Below, piece by piece: positions 11,034 through 23,570 of a DNA stretch of 64,000 bases. This DNA is from Nereocystis luetkeana (lineage: Eukaryota; Sar; Phaeophyceae; Laminariales; Laminariaceae). Below the pieces are notes generated by a model that was not told the origin of the DNA, ran no database searches, and worked only from the letters and a program-made list of their open reading frames with translations. The stretch spans positions 5,587,680 to 5,651,679 of the forward strand of contig JARUPZ010000034.1 of assembly GCA_031213475.1 (NCBI GenBank), read 5' to 3'. How positions within the stretch are numbered: the first letter of the stretch is position 1; each line of letters starts with the position of its first letter. The translations under genes and the position numbers were made by a program.

Positions 11034-14000
11034 TGACCGGGGTTGGGATACCTGGAAGTTTCGGGGGTTGGGTTTTCTGTTTTTAGGAACGTTTTTGGAG
11101 GGAGTGTGTCGGTTGTTTGTGAGCTTTTTTCAGCTTGTAATTTAATTCGAAGCGGCGGGGGCGAGGGCAGGGACGAAGCGAGGGCGAGGGGGGGGGGGGG
11201 GCGATGTGGTGCCGGGGGGGGTGGTTGATAGGTGTAGTTTGTGCGCATTCGCAGGGTTTTGGAGGGGGCTGGATTTTCTAACCGAATTATATATTACTTA
11301 TCGATTCACGGACCGGTTTTATTTTGTGTTGTGTGTTGTGTAGCGTTGTGCTGTGTGTGTACGTGACTAAGCGCAATGGGTCACGCTCACGTTGGTCGTT
11401 TAGCTTGTTTGGTTGTTTGGTCAGCATTTTTCCTGGCTTGTAGCTCGATGTGAGCTTAGTGGGTTGTTTTCGCCGGCGAGCTTATCCGCTAGATTCCCCG
11501 AGCTTTTCAAGGCCCACATATGGGGGTGCCGTCGGGTCAGTTGGCTTCCGCGGTTTGTTGTTCGTGTTGTTGTTCTTGTTCACGCCGTCGTTGGCTGGCT
11601 TGGCATGCAAATCATGGACCGGTCGGACGCTGTCAGAACATTATTCTTGACGGCAAGCAACGTCCCCTCGCCATAGTGGCCTAGTTTCCGATCGCTGATC
11701 ACATTCTTTGGAGGGCGCTTTCAGTCAACAGAGTTCCCCGAAGATCAGTGCGAACCATCTCTTGTGCGGCCGGGGTTGGGGGGGTACGTTTCCAGCTGGC
11801 CACGCACGCGCCTGGCGCCGGCACTACCCAGGCATGCGGTGCGTGGTGTGCTGTCACGTCGGCGTCAGTTCAGGGTTGTGCTCGGTTTTGGGATCGATAG
11901 AAAGCGCGTGCCCTTCCTCCCTCCTGATCGGCCAAAGCCTCTTCTGCGTTATTGGTTTGTAGGTGCGGTGGTATCACTGTTGGGGTAGCGTCGGGCGTAG
12001 TTCCGGCAGCTGTCGTGTGTTGTGTATACCATGGTACCAGTACACGGACGTTTGGCCACCTGTAAACAGTTGCTGGTTCAGTTGTCCCCGTATCCATCGT
12101 GAGCTGTATCCGCGACGAAACCTTGACGTCTTGTGTGCTTGCTGTGGTCAGTTTGGGAGAGGGTAAAAGGCGCTCGCGCCCCCAGTAAAGGGTGAGAGGT
12201 ACTCGCGCCCCCGTTCAGCGGAAGACGACTGCGTCAAGCGCCCTCCCCATTATGTTTACGCAATGATGCCCTTGGCTTTTTCTCGGGCGACCACAGCCAC
12301 TGGTGAGAGTTTAAGTCGACACGTCTTCCGCGCAAGACGCCCGGGTTACTACTATGCGTAGAAGTTTATGTCGCCTGGCCCGGTATGAGAGGCAGGTGCA
12401 GCTTAGAATTCATGAAGATAAATTTGCGGCGGCGTGTGTAGAAGGAGAGGCGCGCTCGATGTGGCACAGCCAGGGCGCGCCGCGACGCATCGTCAGAGCG
12501 CTCGAGGCAGAGGCTGCCGGCAGAAATCGGTTCTTCAACTCTCTTCTCAGCTATGCCGGCAAGAAAGGGAAGAGCTTCACGCACACAGCAAAGAGCACAG
12601 CACGGTACTTCGAAGCTTGTAGAGTAGATGCTGGTGTCTAGTTTTTTATGGGGCTGGTGGCCCCAGCAGACGTAGACTGCTACAGACGACTCGCAGCTGT
12701 GCCCGTAGCATCAGCAATAATCAGCAGAAGCTGAGTCGGCGAGACCCTTGGGTAGCACATGCGGGTGGACTTGATTTCCATCCTGCTTCAATCAAAAGTT
12801 TTCGATCCTCGTCGACTGTGGTCCATAGGGGGTATTTGATTCGGTGTATACGAGTTTTAAGGGGCGATGGCGGGGGGTGGGCAAGAGTGACATGTTAGAA
12901 CAAAGGATTGTATTTTGCGGGGTGATACGTGTTTTAAGATTTTGACTTCGAACTGTCCACACCGTCATTGCTGGGAGGTATTGTTAGAAAGCGAGCGGTC
13001 GACCGACGCAAATTGTTGCTCGTTCACCGACGAAGGTTGCAAGTCAACGAACGTGGGCCACACACCACTTTTTTTTAAATGTGTTGGCATTTTTCTCGCA
13101 ATGGGCCACAACTTGCACTGTTTCGTGTGTGGTGCCCCAAACCAAGCCTGCAAGCAAGCAAGCTGGATCAGCATGTATGCACATAGTTTTGGTCGCATTA
13201 CCCACTACTGCCGGCCGACAGAGCTCGCGTTCTTTTTTTATGTTTCGAAAGTTCACCAGACACAATATACCCCCGTCCTCGTGTGTTATCTGTGATTCCC
13301 CAGTCCACGCTTGGATTGGACACCATGTTACGGACGTTTCTTCCGCTATAGTATAGGCGAAGGACAGGGGTGATTCTCACCTCAGTAGCGCGTCCTGCAT
13401 CCTGCATAATATACAAAGTACCAGGCACCAGGTACCATGTTATTTTACTGTTCAGGTGCACGACTGTATATAAGGAACTACGCTCACAGGGTCTCCACAC
13501 CATACCCTCCGAAACCTACGCTCGAAGTAAAGCCTGCCGAGCCCGTGTAGTGACTGGCACCTCTTACATATCCGCTGTACCGTGGTTGGTGAGCTTACTT
13601 TGGTGTCTCGTTTCGTGCCCCGATTTTCTGATTCCCTCAGATAGAGTAGGTGGTGGAGTGGTGTCAATGCAGGCCCAAGCATGCTCGATCCGTTGCTGGA
13701 AGGAAATGGCGGTTGGATGGCTTGCGCAAAATCGTGTGGGGCCAACATATATATCGCATTTGTCGCCGAAATGAGGCCTTACCCTGCCGGGTTCTTGTCA
13801 TCATTGCCCTCGAATGCCCGCCCCTCGTGACGCCCTCCAGTCGGTAGCAGCCAGACCAGCTATTGTTACCAGGTGCTGTGTGCGAAGCCCGAGGCCGTAT
13901 CTTCGGCTACTCTATGCAATCTTTTCTCGGGACTTCTTTCTGGGAAGGCCTGCCGGGCGGGGGGAAGAGCGGGGGGGGGGGGGGGGGTAGGCTAGTGCCA

Positions 14001-14346
14001 CCTCGACCTTGTTTTTTCGATTCCGCTGACGTTTGAGTGGGGAGTAGGAATAGCTCGCTTCCCACGCCGGCGTGCGTGATGCTTTCACGTCAATATCCTT
14101 TTACTTGACTCGCGACAAGCCTTCTTTTATTGCAGCAATCCAGCAGCGACAGCCCCTTCTCGACCCTCTGCTGCACCTTTTATACCAAGTATTAGCAAGT
14201 TAACAACACAAACACCCGCGACACAACCGTGCCAGTTGGACTCCTTTATGTCTTGCACCTGAGCACGTCATGCCGTGGCAACATTTTGCTGTAGCATACA
14301 TTATCTGTCGAGATACATTGTCTACCACAATAGGGGTGTACACGCG
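11034..14346. other. Gene-free region after GH114 gene
   Basis: Two G tracts (11190-11202, 13968-13987) and the weak ORF at 12354 are the only features seen. The first few hundred bases are probably the 3' UTR. Confidence 0.5.
12354..12641 (+). CDS. Possible small ORF of 95 codons, unknown
   Basis: A frame in GC-rich DNA with normal amino-acid make-up (ARYFEACRVDAGV end, many Arg/Ala/Glu). It is helix-prone, with no signal peptide or motif. It could be an exon or relic; no splice partner was seen. Chance cannot be excluded. Confidence 0.2.
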   Translation: MRRSLCRLARYERQVQLRIHEDKFAAACVEGEARSMWHSQGAPRRIVRALEAEAAGRNRFFNSLLSYAGKKGKSFTHTAKSTARYFEACRVDAGV

Positions 14347-14563
14347 GTGTCTATATCGATGGGCGTTTCTGGTCGCCAAGTATAGTGCGGGGTCTATTGA
14401 TCAAAACCAAATATATTGGCCTTAGACTAGTGGTTAATATACTTTGTATGAGCTAGTGTCTATGTCGATGGGCATTGCTGGGCCGCCATATAGATTGCGG
14501 AGCCTATTGATAAACAAATGCATTGTGGCCTTAGACTAGCGGTTTATATACTTAGTGTAAGTT
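14347..14563 (+). repeat. 109-bp tandem duplication
   Basis: GTGTCTAT(A/G)TCGATGGGC starts both units (14347 and 14456); both carry GGCCTTAGACTAG. About 80 percent alike, so fairly old. Confidence 0.75.
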
Positions 14564-14759
14564 AATATACACCTTTGCCCTCTGTCCTTCCTTGGCCTGC
14601 TATTCGATGGGCGTTGACGCCCTCTTGCTCTCATACACAAATTGGCGGTCGGCGACGAAGGCCTCAATGATATCTACCATTGCGCGACTTCGATACAGGA
14701 TGAGGGAAAAGTACATTGTGGAAACACACCCCAATAGTCTTGTTGTGGGCAATGATCTG

Positions 14760-15475
14760 CATTCGTTCGACCGGTCATGGAGGCGTCCATGTGCCGCCCA
14801 TGGCCGGACCCGTGGTCGGCGCAGCCATGGATGCGTTCAAAAGCGCGTCCATGGATACGTTCATGGGCAGTCATGGGCACGATCATGAACGTAGTTTAGA
14901 CCGCCGTCATGGGTCCATCAATGGTTGATCGTGGTTGCGGTCATGGACGTGTTTTAGATCACCGTTACGGGCCCGTCCACGGACGCGTCCATCACCGATC
15001 ATGGACGCGTTCATAGACGTGCCCATGAACGCCGCCATGGATGCGGTCATATACGCGCCCATGATCGCGTCGAAGATCGGCCATGGGCGCGTCCGTGGAT
15101 GCGTGCACGAACGCCAATATGGATGCGGCAATGGACGCTCCTATTTACGTTCCATGCTCGACCATGGTCGAGCATGAATGACCATGGACGGGGTCGTGGT
15201 CGACCATCGGCGACCATGACCGCGTGCATGGACGGGCCCACAAACGCCACCATGGGTGCGACCATGGCCAACCGTAGTCGCCCATATACGACCATGGACG
15301 GGCCTGTGGTCGACCATGACCGACCTTGACCGAGCCCGTGGTCTTTCCCGCTTGTGATGGACCACGGAACCGGTCATGGGCGATCGTGTTCGACCACGGA
15401 CCTGGTCATGATCGCCCATGGTCGATCACGGGCCCGGCCATGGGCGGTCATGGACACGGCCAATGCCGATCCAAC
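14760..15475. repeat. Degenerate CCATGG-rich palindromic repeat
   Basis: Words such as CATGGACGCGTCCATG, CGTTCATGG and GACCATGGACGGGCCTGTGG recur for 700 bp without a fixed period. It is open in most frames on both strands and so gives false ORFs. The first half favours GCGTCCATGG, the second GTCGACCATG. Confidence 0.8.
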
Positions 15476-16349
15476 TACTGTAAGCCTCGTCGAAAAAACG
15501 ATTACAGTAGGATTCAGGGCCTAGACGGGCGTGTTCGAGAGCCGGGAAACAGGCGAGTAGGAGCACTTTCGTTTTATTTAGGAGGTCCAAGCAGCTACCT
15601 TGTAATAGACATACTCTGAACGTCGTGTGTCAATCCAAGACAGAGCAGGACAGGACAGCAGTTTGTGTTTCGGTTTAAATTCCTCTAAAATTGGTTTTCA
15701 TTCGCTTTACCCGACAGTTGGGCGGTGTGTTCCGATGAAAAGTGGATGCATAGTTGGACAGAAAAGCCCGACAGTGTGGGTTAACGAAGACGACATCAGA
15801 AGAACTCCGAACCACAAATGAAGGGCGTACCTACACACCTCTCCACAAAACGGACGCGAGTATTTAGCTAGACGAGCGAGTAATCTCACGACGGGCTCCG
15901 GGTCAAAACCAAATTAAGCACGTCTAGAACAGCCTCGGATGTGGTTTTCGCAGGTGAAACTACTCCGATAAGAGATGGCCTCCGGGGATCTAACTACCTT
16001 CGTATCGCTCTACGGGATACCAACACAACAATGATAATAACTGCTCGATCTGTTCGCAGCTTGAAAAATCGTGGAAATGGATATAGGCGCAGAAAATGCT
16101 AACTCCGGTCGGACACAAGGTGTTCCGCATGTACGTGTGTGTGTCTTTGTTAGATTTATGCTATCTTGGTCGTGTTCGTATCATATCTGAGGTAACTATT
16201 TAATACGAAGGGACTTAACTCCAACCTATAGGTTTTGCTGTTCTATATGGTCGCTGAAATCCAGGAGGGCACTCTAATGTCTCACCCGCGTTGGGTGAAC
16301 CTGGAAGGGACAGAAGGTTAGACCTCGCGTCCCCAGGACCTTCGATGAC
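15476..16349. other. No feature seen
   Basis: Unique-looking DNA between the CCATGG-rich array and the gypsy-like fossil. Short frames only. Confidence 0.5.
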
Positions 16350-17720
16350 GTCGGGCTCATCGCCCGCCTTGTGGTAGCGGCGGCGATACGGCTGGAGAGT
16401 CGTGCGTCAAATTTATTCAGCGAAGCTGTAACCCATGTCGCCGGGGTGTTGACTCAAGGCCGGCCGGTTTTGGAGGTACTGGTCTGCGTTCACGCCTGCT
16501 CCACCCCTGTTTTATTGACACGGACGTGCCCATCACAACCGCCGATGTTGGGCGGATTGAGGACCGAAGTGTGGTGCCCGTCATTTCGACGGTAAGTATC
16601 GACACAACCGCGACCTCCGATCGGGCTTCCCCCACCAGTACCTCCAAAGCCGGAACCTCGCGGTGGGGTTTATACCCACCGTCGCGATGGCGGGATTCAG
16701 ATGGGCTGCGGCTGCCCCAGTGGCCATGGTAGCGGCTACCACCGTAATCTCGACGGTTTGAATCACTTTTACGGCGACGCCCGCTCGAGCTCCCCGAACA
16801 ACGTCTACGAAAAGAGTTTCGTGCACGTTGATATGGACTGTGGCTTCGAAGGTCGGCGGTTGAGACCCCGAGATGCCAACGTCGCCCGCCACGGTTTGGG
16901 CTGTTGTAGACCGAAGTGGCTCCTCACCCTCGTTCGGTACCTCCCAGTCGAGGGCTCCGGCTCCGACTCCGGCCTCGCCAGTCTACCGCGCCGATTTCCG
17001 GGCCCACTACGCCTTTCATTGATCCGGTACCAACTGTTGCAGCAATTGCTTCGTCCAACGCGAAACCATAGCGCCCTTGACGTCTCCGGCTCCCATGTGC
17101 GCTCTCGTTCTGTCGGGTGTCACGGCTGGTGGGTCTAGATCTGAAGCGGCGGTTGTCCCCCGAGTCACCGCCCCGAAATTTGGACCTCGACAGTGAGCAT
17201 ACACGGCGGTTACGCCACGAGTCACCGCCCCGACGTCCGTGTGTCGGAACGAAAGATCCATATACACGAGCTTGGCCCCGAGCGGAGATCCGTCCGGGGT
17301 GTCCGCTGAGTTGAGTGAGAGTTTGGCCTTGAAGATCTTGGCGCCCGTGTTAGGCCTCACGCCCTGCCGCATGTTTTCGGCCGTATCGTACACCCATGCC
17401 CAGCAGCCAACGTTGAATTTGGGGACTGGACGCAGTGCATCGGAGAGGAGCGGGGTTGCGGCGGTTCACGCGAGCAACAGTGAGGGCGTGGTGTTCGCGA
17501 ACGATGCTGTACTCGTGCTGCTGGCGGTCCGTCGCCAAGTCGCAGTAGGCTAGGTTGTCGCGGGCTAAACTTTGGTGGCCGGCGACTCCAGCACGCTCGA
17601 TAATCGTAAGAGGGAGACTTGGCAGCCGACCCGTACGAGCCTCGTTGGGGGCCAAACCCCTGGCGGCGCTAACATAATTGTTGTACGCAAATTAGACATA
17701 AAGGAGCTGTTCATCCCAGT
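16350..17720 (-). mobile_element. Ty3/gypsy-like LTR retrotransposon fossil (integrase end)
   Basis: The minus strand carries a recognisable C-terminal integrase stretch (for example SADTPDGSPLGAKLVYMDL) of a type I associate with stramenopile gypsy elements. No LTRs, reverse transcriptase or RNase H were found next to it. It is broken, with several breaks, and appears old. Ends are approximate. Confidence 0.5.
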
Positions 17721-18959
17721 TGTTTCAAAGCTCGTTGAATACTATTGCCAGCATCTGGACTATCGTGTGGTTTACACGTCTCCCCCCACCGTTGGCGGTT
17801 GGATGGTAAGAGTTGGTGGCAATTTTTTGCAACTCCTAGAAGCTGGTGGACGGCCTAACAGGACCCCTCGGTGCGTCAACACATCGAATTAAGCTGAATT
17901 TTGAAATTACTTCTGCGGAACATGCTATAGTTCCAATAGTTCACATAACAACAATGATGGTGGTTGCGAGGGAAGTATCCAACGTACGTTACTATGAGCT
18001 AACACATTCTGCTACGATACCTGGCGGGTTACACAACACAAGCTGATGTTAAGTATCCTGCTCTTCTACTATACGCGTTTTTGCATGTCTTATGCAAGTT
18101 TAGCTATCAGTCCACTACGTACTTGGAGATTCAGACGTGAACTACATTCCAGTCCGTGCAATTGGAACGTGGATGTGGGGTGAGCTTAAGCTTTATTTTT
18201 ACCAAGCCGTCGTAGGACTAAACAACAAAGTCCGTGCAACGACAAAGCAATATTGTGTGTTTGTGATAGTCTAAAACAGTGAATGCGTTCATCATTTCGC
18301 AACAAGAATAGGAGTGAACAGACTTGCAACGCTCCTGCCTCTCACTAAATAATCAAAGGGACATAGTCTTGATGCTGGCAGCTTAAAGCTGTGACAAGAC
18401 AAACTGTTTTCAGAGAGATGAAAGCTTATCTCCCGTCTGGATTCATCCAGATGGCGGGTTCTTCTGTCATACATCCTCAAGTTCTGGAAAGAACGTAGCC
18501 GAAGTTGCCATTCAAAATGTACCCTTAGTTGGTACTGACTGCGATATATCGCAACCTTGCATAAAACCAGCCATTGCTGCACTATAGGAATATTGACAGT
18601 ATACGCTGCCAATCACGTAAGAACAAATCTCCAGTGATGAGTTCGTTGGCCAAGGGGTTGAGTCTCTAACAGCCCCGTACCAATTGGACATGCGACACTC
18701 TACAGCTTCGGTAAGGGAGATAATGTAGTTCACGCCTCCAGCGGCTTGCCTTTGTTGGTGTAGACGCCGGCGGTTGTCCGATGCGCTTGACCCGTTATCC
18801 TCTGCTTGGATAGCCCGTTCTGTTGGGGCGTTGTTGATGTGGTTTTTATTTTGCCTTCCAGGGTGCGAAGAAATACTTCGTACGAGCACGGACGCTTGTA
18901 CTCAGGGCGCTGGTTCAGAGGAAGCGAGGTGTCGCTGTTTCAATTGTAGGTGGGACTTC
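17721..18959. other. No gene seen between two retrotransposon fossils
   Basis: Frames here match nothing I recognise. It may include decayed retroelement DNA, which I could not confirm. Confidence 0.4.
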
Positions 18960-20050
18960 CCCGTCTCGAGGATGGTGCATACTCCCGAGTTCATTGCTTT
19001 TGACGGAGGAGGAAAGGTTGCGTCCCAATCCAGGGACGATCATGGCGGGGACTCGAACCGGAACACGCTGTCCAGCCTGGTCGATGACGTATCCCCATGT
19101 AGTCCCAGTTGCAGTCGTGAATATACGTTCTCTTTACCGGCGACGACGATGGTCTTCGGCTTCTTCAACTCCTCGAAATCCCTCATGGTGTCCTGCAGTC
19201 TTGGAATTAGCTGGTGATCCAGCAAGTGGCCCGACGCGCCGCTGTCCGCAATCATCGTGGACCTGTCGGCGTTGCGGTGAATACACCTCCCGCTGTCGTC
19301 TTCCACAAGTCCCGAGAACCCAAATATCTTGTCGAGATCGGATGGATCCACGTCGTCGTTGATGGGAGATGATTTCATGCTCGGTATAGCAGAAAGAAGC
19401 GATGTGAGCGCCGCCGTTCTGCGACGAGCGTGGTGCCCCCTGTGTGTAACATTCTGCGTCGTTGTGATAGGTAGTCTTGTGCACATAACACCACTTAAGT
19501 CTTATGCTCAGCTGCAGTCTTAGACTCTGCCTTGATATTGGAAGATTCGTTGTTCTTGCTGCTTGGTGTGGGCTCCAGTAGACTTGCTGCTGTCGCTGTC
19601 TTTGTTGTACCTGTTGACCAGTTTTTGAAGAGTCTGCTGACCACCCCCGCTCGTACCAGTCGAACCTTCGTGCTTGTCGACGAGAAGTGCTGCTGGCTTC
19701 TTCTCCGTGGTGAGTAGATAGAGGATGATTGCGTAAAGGTCTTGCTTGGCCCTGCCATAGTCCCAACAATTGCCTTGTCGAGAGAACCTTGAGCTTCCGT
19801 GCCGGTCGTTTCTTCGGTTTGCCGTGGCTTCTCTCGGATCAGGCTTGCAATGTCTCGGGTCGGAACGCCGAGCACTACCACCGCCAGTCTCAGATGCCAA
19901 TCGCGAAAAACCGCCTGGCTTTGCGGCCATCGAACTTCGTCAGTCCTTTGATAGCATTGGCCAGGTCGCCACTGGTATTGAAAGCCGAGTCCCCCATGAT
20001 AATGGTCAATGTATTATACTTGGTGAAGCGGTCTTACGAGATATCCACAA
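18960..20050 (-). mobile_element. Ty1/copia-like LTR retrotransposon fossil (gag and protease)
   Basis: Minus-strand frames show a copia-type gag start (GDLANAIKGLTKFDGRKA) and further on the protease signature DSGASGHLLD. Integrase and reverse transcriptase were not identified, and no LTR pair was found. It is broken, with a few breaks; moderate age is inferred from how readable it remains. Ends are approximate. Confidence 0.6.
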
Positions 20051-20367
20051 TCAGTAATAGTCCGAACCGAATGTCTTAGAGTCGAACAGCAGAGCGTCGC
20101 GACAGAGTCGCTTTTCACGCTGTGCTCGGGGATACCGAGGCTTTCGATTTGCCGTCCGTATGATACAGGAGTGTTGTGCCGTACAAGGTACCAGGCTGAC
20201 CCGACTCGCGAAACAATTGAGGTATGTTGACGGGTAAGAGGACGGCATTGATGCTGCTGCTGTAGTATCAGCAAGATACAGGACCTAATGATACAGTACC
20301 CTCGGTGAAACGATTAGTTTTGAAAATAGCATAGCTTTTCGCGGACTAGGTCAAACCTCACAGGTCG

Positions 20368-20645
20368 AGTCGGGTCGGGTCCGACCCGACCCGACCCGAC
20401 CCGACCCGCGAAAATGTTGAGGTATGTTGACTTGACCCGACCCGACCCGCGAGATTATGAAAAGTCCTTGACCCGACCCGACCCGCGAGATTTCAAAAAC
20501 TGTTGACCCGACCCGACCCAACCCGTGAGATTTGAAAATCTCCTGACCCGACCCGACCCGACCCGCGAGATTTCAAAACCTCTTGACCCGACCCGCCACC
20601 TTCCGATGGACCTGTGAGGCACGGGTTTCATGCGGGTCGGGTCAC
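20368..20645. repeat. (CCCGA)n array with interspersed spacers
   Basis: Runs of ACCCG units alternate with spacers such as CGCGAGATTTCAAAACCTCT, giving a ~35-bp higher-order repeat of four to five copies. The plus-strand edges read TCGGGTCGGG, so the ends are inverted. Confidence 0.85.
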
Positions 20646-21146
20646 CTCGACCGGCGAGACCATTTATCTCGCCCATCGATGGACACAGTAGTAGCACCCC
20701 ATATTTTGTGATTTACAACAATAATATCTGTCCATCGGTAGACAGCAGTGTTGCCAGTGTAATGTGGTTAAAAATGTGGCGATTGATGCGCACTTCCTGG
20801 GGGCTCGATTCACTTTCCATTGTGAGGGGTGTAAAAGCACTTCCACTTTCAGACATAATCGTATTTCCACTATTCATTGTATTCACTTTCCATTGTGAAG
20901 GGTGTAGAAGCACTTTCAGACACAATCTTTCCACTATTCCATTTATTTCTCCATCATCACCGAAAATATCGAATTGTTTCGTTGCCCGCAATGAATGGAA
21001 GATCGACACAGGCAGCGTTGCCGATCTATCTGTAAAGTTTGGCACTTTCGATAAAATGGTTGAGGTACACTGCTTGCTGTGTAGTGAGGCAACGGAAATG
21101 AAACGCTAACCACTGAAGAATGGGTTCATTTGGTCGGACTGGCTCA

Positions 21147-21176
21147 CCGTTAGGGTTTAGGGTTAGGGTTCAGGTT
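21147..21176 (+). repeat. Short telomere-like tract
   Basis: GTTAGGGTTTAGGGTTAGGG contains one TTTAGGG and two TTAGGG units. A weaker tract (GTTAGTGTTAGGGTTCGGG) lies at about 46871-46890. Too short to be a telomere; possibly a repair scar. Confidence 0.55.
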
Positions 21177-21766
21177 AAAGTGATACACAGGAGGATATAT
21201 TCGTCACACAGGATATATATATGTTGATCCTTTTCTCGAACGATGGGTAAGACCCCTCCGGTCTATCAGTGGTCGACAATCATTTTCTTCTTTCTTTAGG
21301 GAAAGTTATGAGTGATCCATGTTGAAGATCATGCTGCACATTGTCGGATGGCAAAAGAAATAATAATACTAACCATCGACAGGTGGTGTGACGCGCGTAC
21401 CCGGTACGAGTACCGGTAGTCTTGGAAAACGAATCCGCGTTCGTTTGTTCACGATATTATTGCTATAAACAACCAATTGGAATATCATATAATAAATATC
21501 ACAGGTGTACGAAGTACATACCAGGTACCACATACCCTGTACTACTCTTACGTGAGGCATTGTATTTATAGCATCCCGTCTATGGCCATACGCCTACCTA
21601 CGGCAATATAGATATGGCATCGACCCCCTCCCACCCCTAGCTTGCTCTTATATGATACCGGTACTAGGTACCCAGGTTCCAGGTACCAGATGTGTTACAG
21701 ACGGGATCACAATTAATTATCATGCATTCATTCATATGAATACAGAGTACCAGGTAGTTGATTACG

Positions 21767-22040
21767 ATTTTTTTTTTTTTTTTTTTTCATCTCATTCATT
21801 ATCTTCGCACATCTTCTGCTCTCTCTCCTTCCAACTCGTAACTCAGATCCGGGGTCACATAGCAGGCTCTTCTCCCCCCTTCCCGCTACGGTACGTGCCT
21901 CATTTTTATCGCCAGAAGATTTCAGCCTTTTCTTCCCTCGTCGACTCGCATCGAATTGTGCCTACCCACGCTGCAAGGCGCTCTCAACAATTGAATCCTT
22001 TTTTATTTTTATTTTTGCAAATAAAGTCAAAGGTCCGACC
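21767..22040 (-). mobile_element. tRNA-derived SINE, head-truncated
   Basis: T run at 21769, then the SINE body reversed (CTCGTAACTCAGATCCGGGG, CTCGTCGACTCGCATCGAAT). It stops in the head at about 22040, beside MITE copy 3. Confidence 0.77.
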
Positions 22041-22065
22041 CATGGCACGCACTCGTTGCTGCTAC

Positions 22066-22180
22066 TATTACGGGGGGTCATATGGAATAGGAGCTACCAG
22101 GTACGGTAAACACAAAAACCTATATATTTCGTTATTCTTACTAACCATATTTGGTCCTATTTACTATGCCGCCCCGCAAA
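22066..22180. mobile_element. Hairpin MITE family 1, copy 3 (diverged)
   Basis: Starts TATTACGGGGGGTCATAT and ends with GGTCCTATTTACTATG and a degraded CCGCCCCGC. The core is inverted relative to copy 1 and contains ACCAGGTACGG. Confidence 0.7.
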
Positions 22181-22582
22181 ACGTATAACCGGTATTTTAT
22201 TACTGCTGAAATTGCTGTCCCACAACGTGTTTTGCTTCGTTTTTTATTAGCGCGAACACATTGTAGGCATGCGACAAAAAACTGGTGGTGTGATGCTCGT
22301 CAATCGCTGTAGGTACGCCCACCACAATGGACTGTGCACATTGCTGTGTCCATCGATGAGCATTGCCTGTCACCCCAGAAAGTATGAGGTGATGTCTATT
22401 GGTAGCCGTTGTCGATCGCTATAGATTGTGCAAGCTTTTCATCGATAGTATGTAGCCATTGGTTGTCGTTGACAATGAGCCATCACCGAGGGACTACCGC
22501 TTCTGCTTGAACAATTGCCTCTCCGATAGGGGGGACACAATTTGGATGGGTTCGTCACTTACTTGGCCAACATTTCGATTGG

Positions 22583-22802
22583 TATTTCGGGGGGGCGTAG
22601 TAAATAGGACAAAATCTTGTTAGTAAAAAGAGCTAAATATATATGTTTTTGTGTGTACCGTAGGTCCTATTTACTACTATTACGGGAGACCATAGTTAAT
22701 AGGACCAAATTTTGTTAGTAAAAAAGTTTAAACTTATAGGTTTTCATGTATACCATAGGTCCCATTAACTATGGTCCCCCGTAATACTGTCCCCCGTAAT
22801 AG
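22583..22802. mobile_element. Hairpin MITE family 1, copy 4, split by copy 5
   Basis: Its left part runs to 22677 and its right end (CTGTCCCCCGTAATA) reappears after copy 5. The break lies at a TA, as expected for a TA-targeting transposon. Confidence 0.7.
22678..22786. mobile_element. Hairpin MITE family 1, copy 5, nested in copy 4
   Basis: Ends TATTACGGGAGACCATAGTT and AACTATGGTCCCCCGTAATA. It interrupts copy 4 and is therefore younger. Confidence 0.8.
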
Positions 22803-22816
22803 GACGTGATAGTAGC

Positions 22817-22927
22817 TATTACGGGGGACCATAGTAAATAGGACCAAATATTGTAAGTAAAAGTAGGTAAATATATAGGTTTTTGTGTATACCGTAGGTC
22901 CTGTGTTTACTATGGTCCCCCGTAATA
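22817..22927. mobile_element. Hairpin MITE family 1, copy 6
   Basis: Intact ends (TATTACGGGGGACCATAGT and complement) and TA flanks, 30 bp from copies 4 and 5. Confidence 0.85.
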
Positions 22928-23570
22928 GACGCCGCCCTTTCTTTGATATTTGATTGGTGAAACGTCGGTTAGGAGTCAGTAAAGTCACTCCGAAAAGGGG
23001 GGGTTGCACTATACTACTGGTATATTTTTGTCAACAAGTGTTCAGGTCGGATTGATAGCGCCTATACCACGTGTTTCAGGTCATTGGATTTTCTACCTAC
23101 CCCTTTATACATACATGCATGCAGTAGTAGACATGCGCTTGGTCTAATTGGAAAAGGCCCTAGGGCTGCATATCGGCGAAGGGACTAAATAATTATGTAC
23201 TGGGAAAGGAGCATATCGAAAAACAATATTACCGGCAACAACAACGGATGAGAAACGTGCCAATCGATACCCTTCACCGATAGCAATAATAGGTCATGTA
23301 TTAATGGCTGTTGGAAATATCGTTTCACGCTTTTGCTTGTGGTCTTGATTTATTTGTTGTTATTTCATCATCATATATATAGTTATACATGTTTGCCTTT
23401 GGTTGATGACATTCACGCTACACATCGTCGGACCTCGATGGCGAACTTAAAACACGTTTAGACGTGTCCCTTTGCCCATTGCGCCTTGTTTTATTGTCAT
23501 AGCTACATCATCAGTGTTTGTTGTCCATTGTTTATTGCCCAGGCCTTTTGATGAGAACACACACGCACGG

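Noticed and set aside
14592-15480. Overlapping 60-100 codon frames on both strands
   Set aside because: They are open only because of the CCATGG-rich repeat; no frame is favoured.
16400-17300. Arg/Ser- and Gly-rich minus-strand reading suggestive of a splicing factor
   Set aside because: The same DNA contains a gypsy-like integrase stretch in another frame, and the RS-like reading has stops; it is better explained as part of the fossil.
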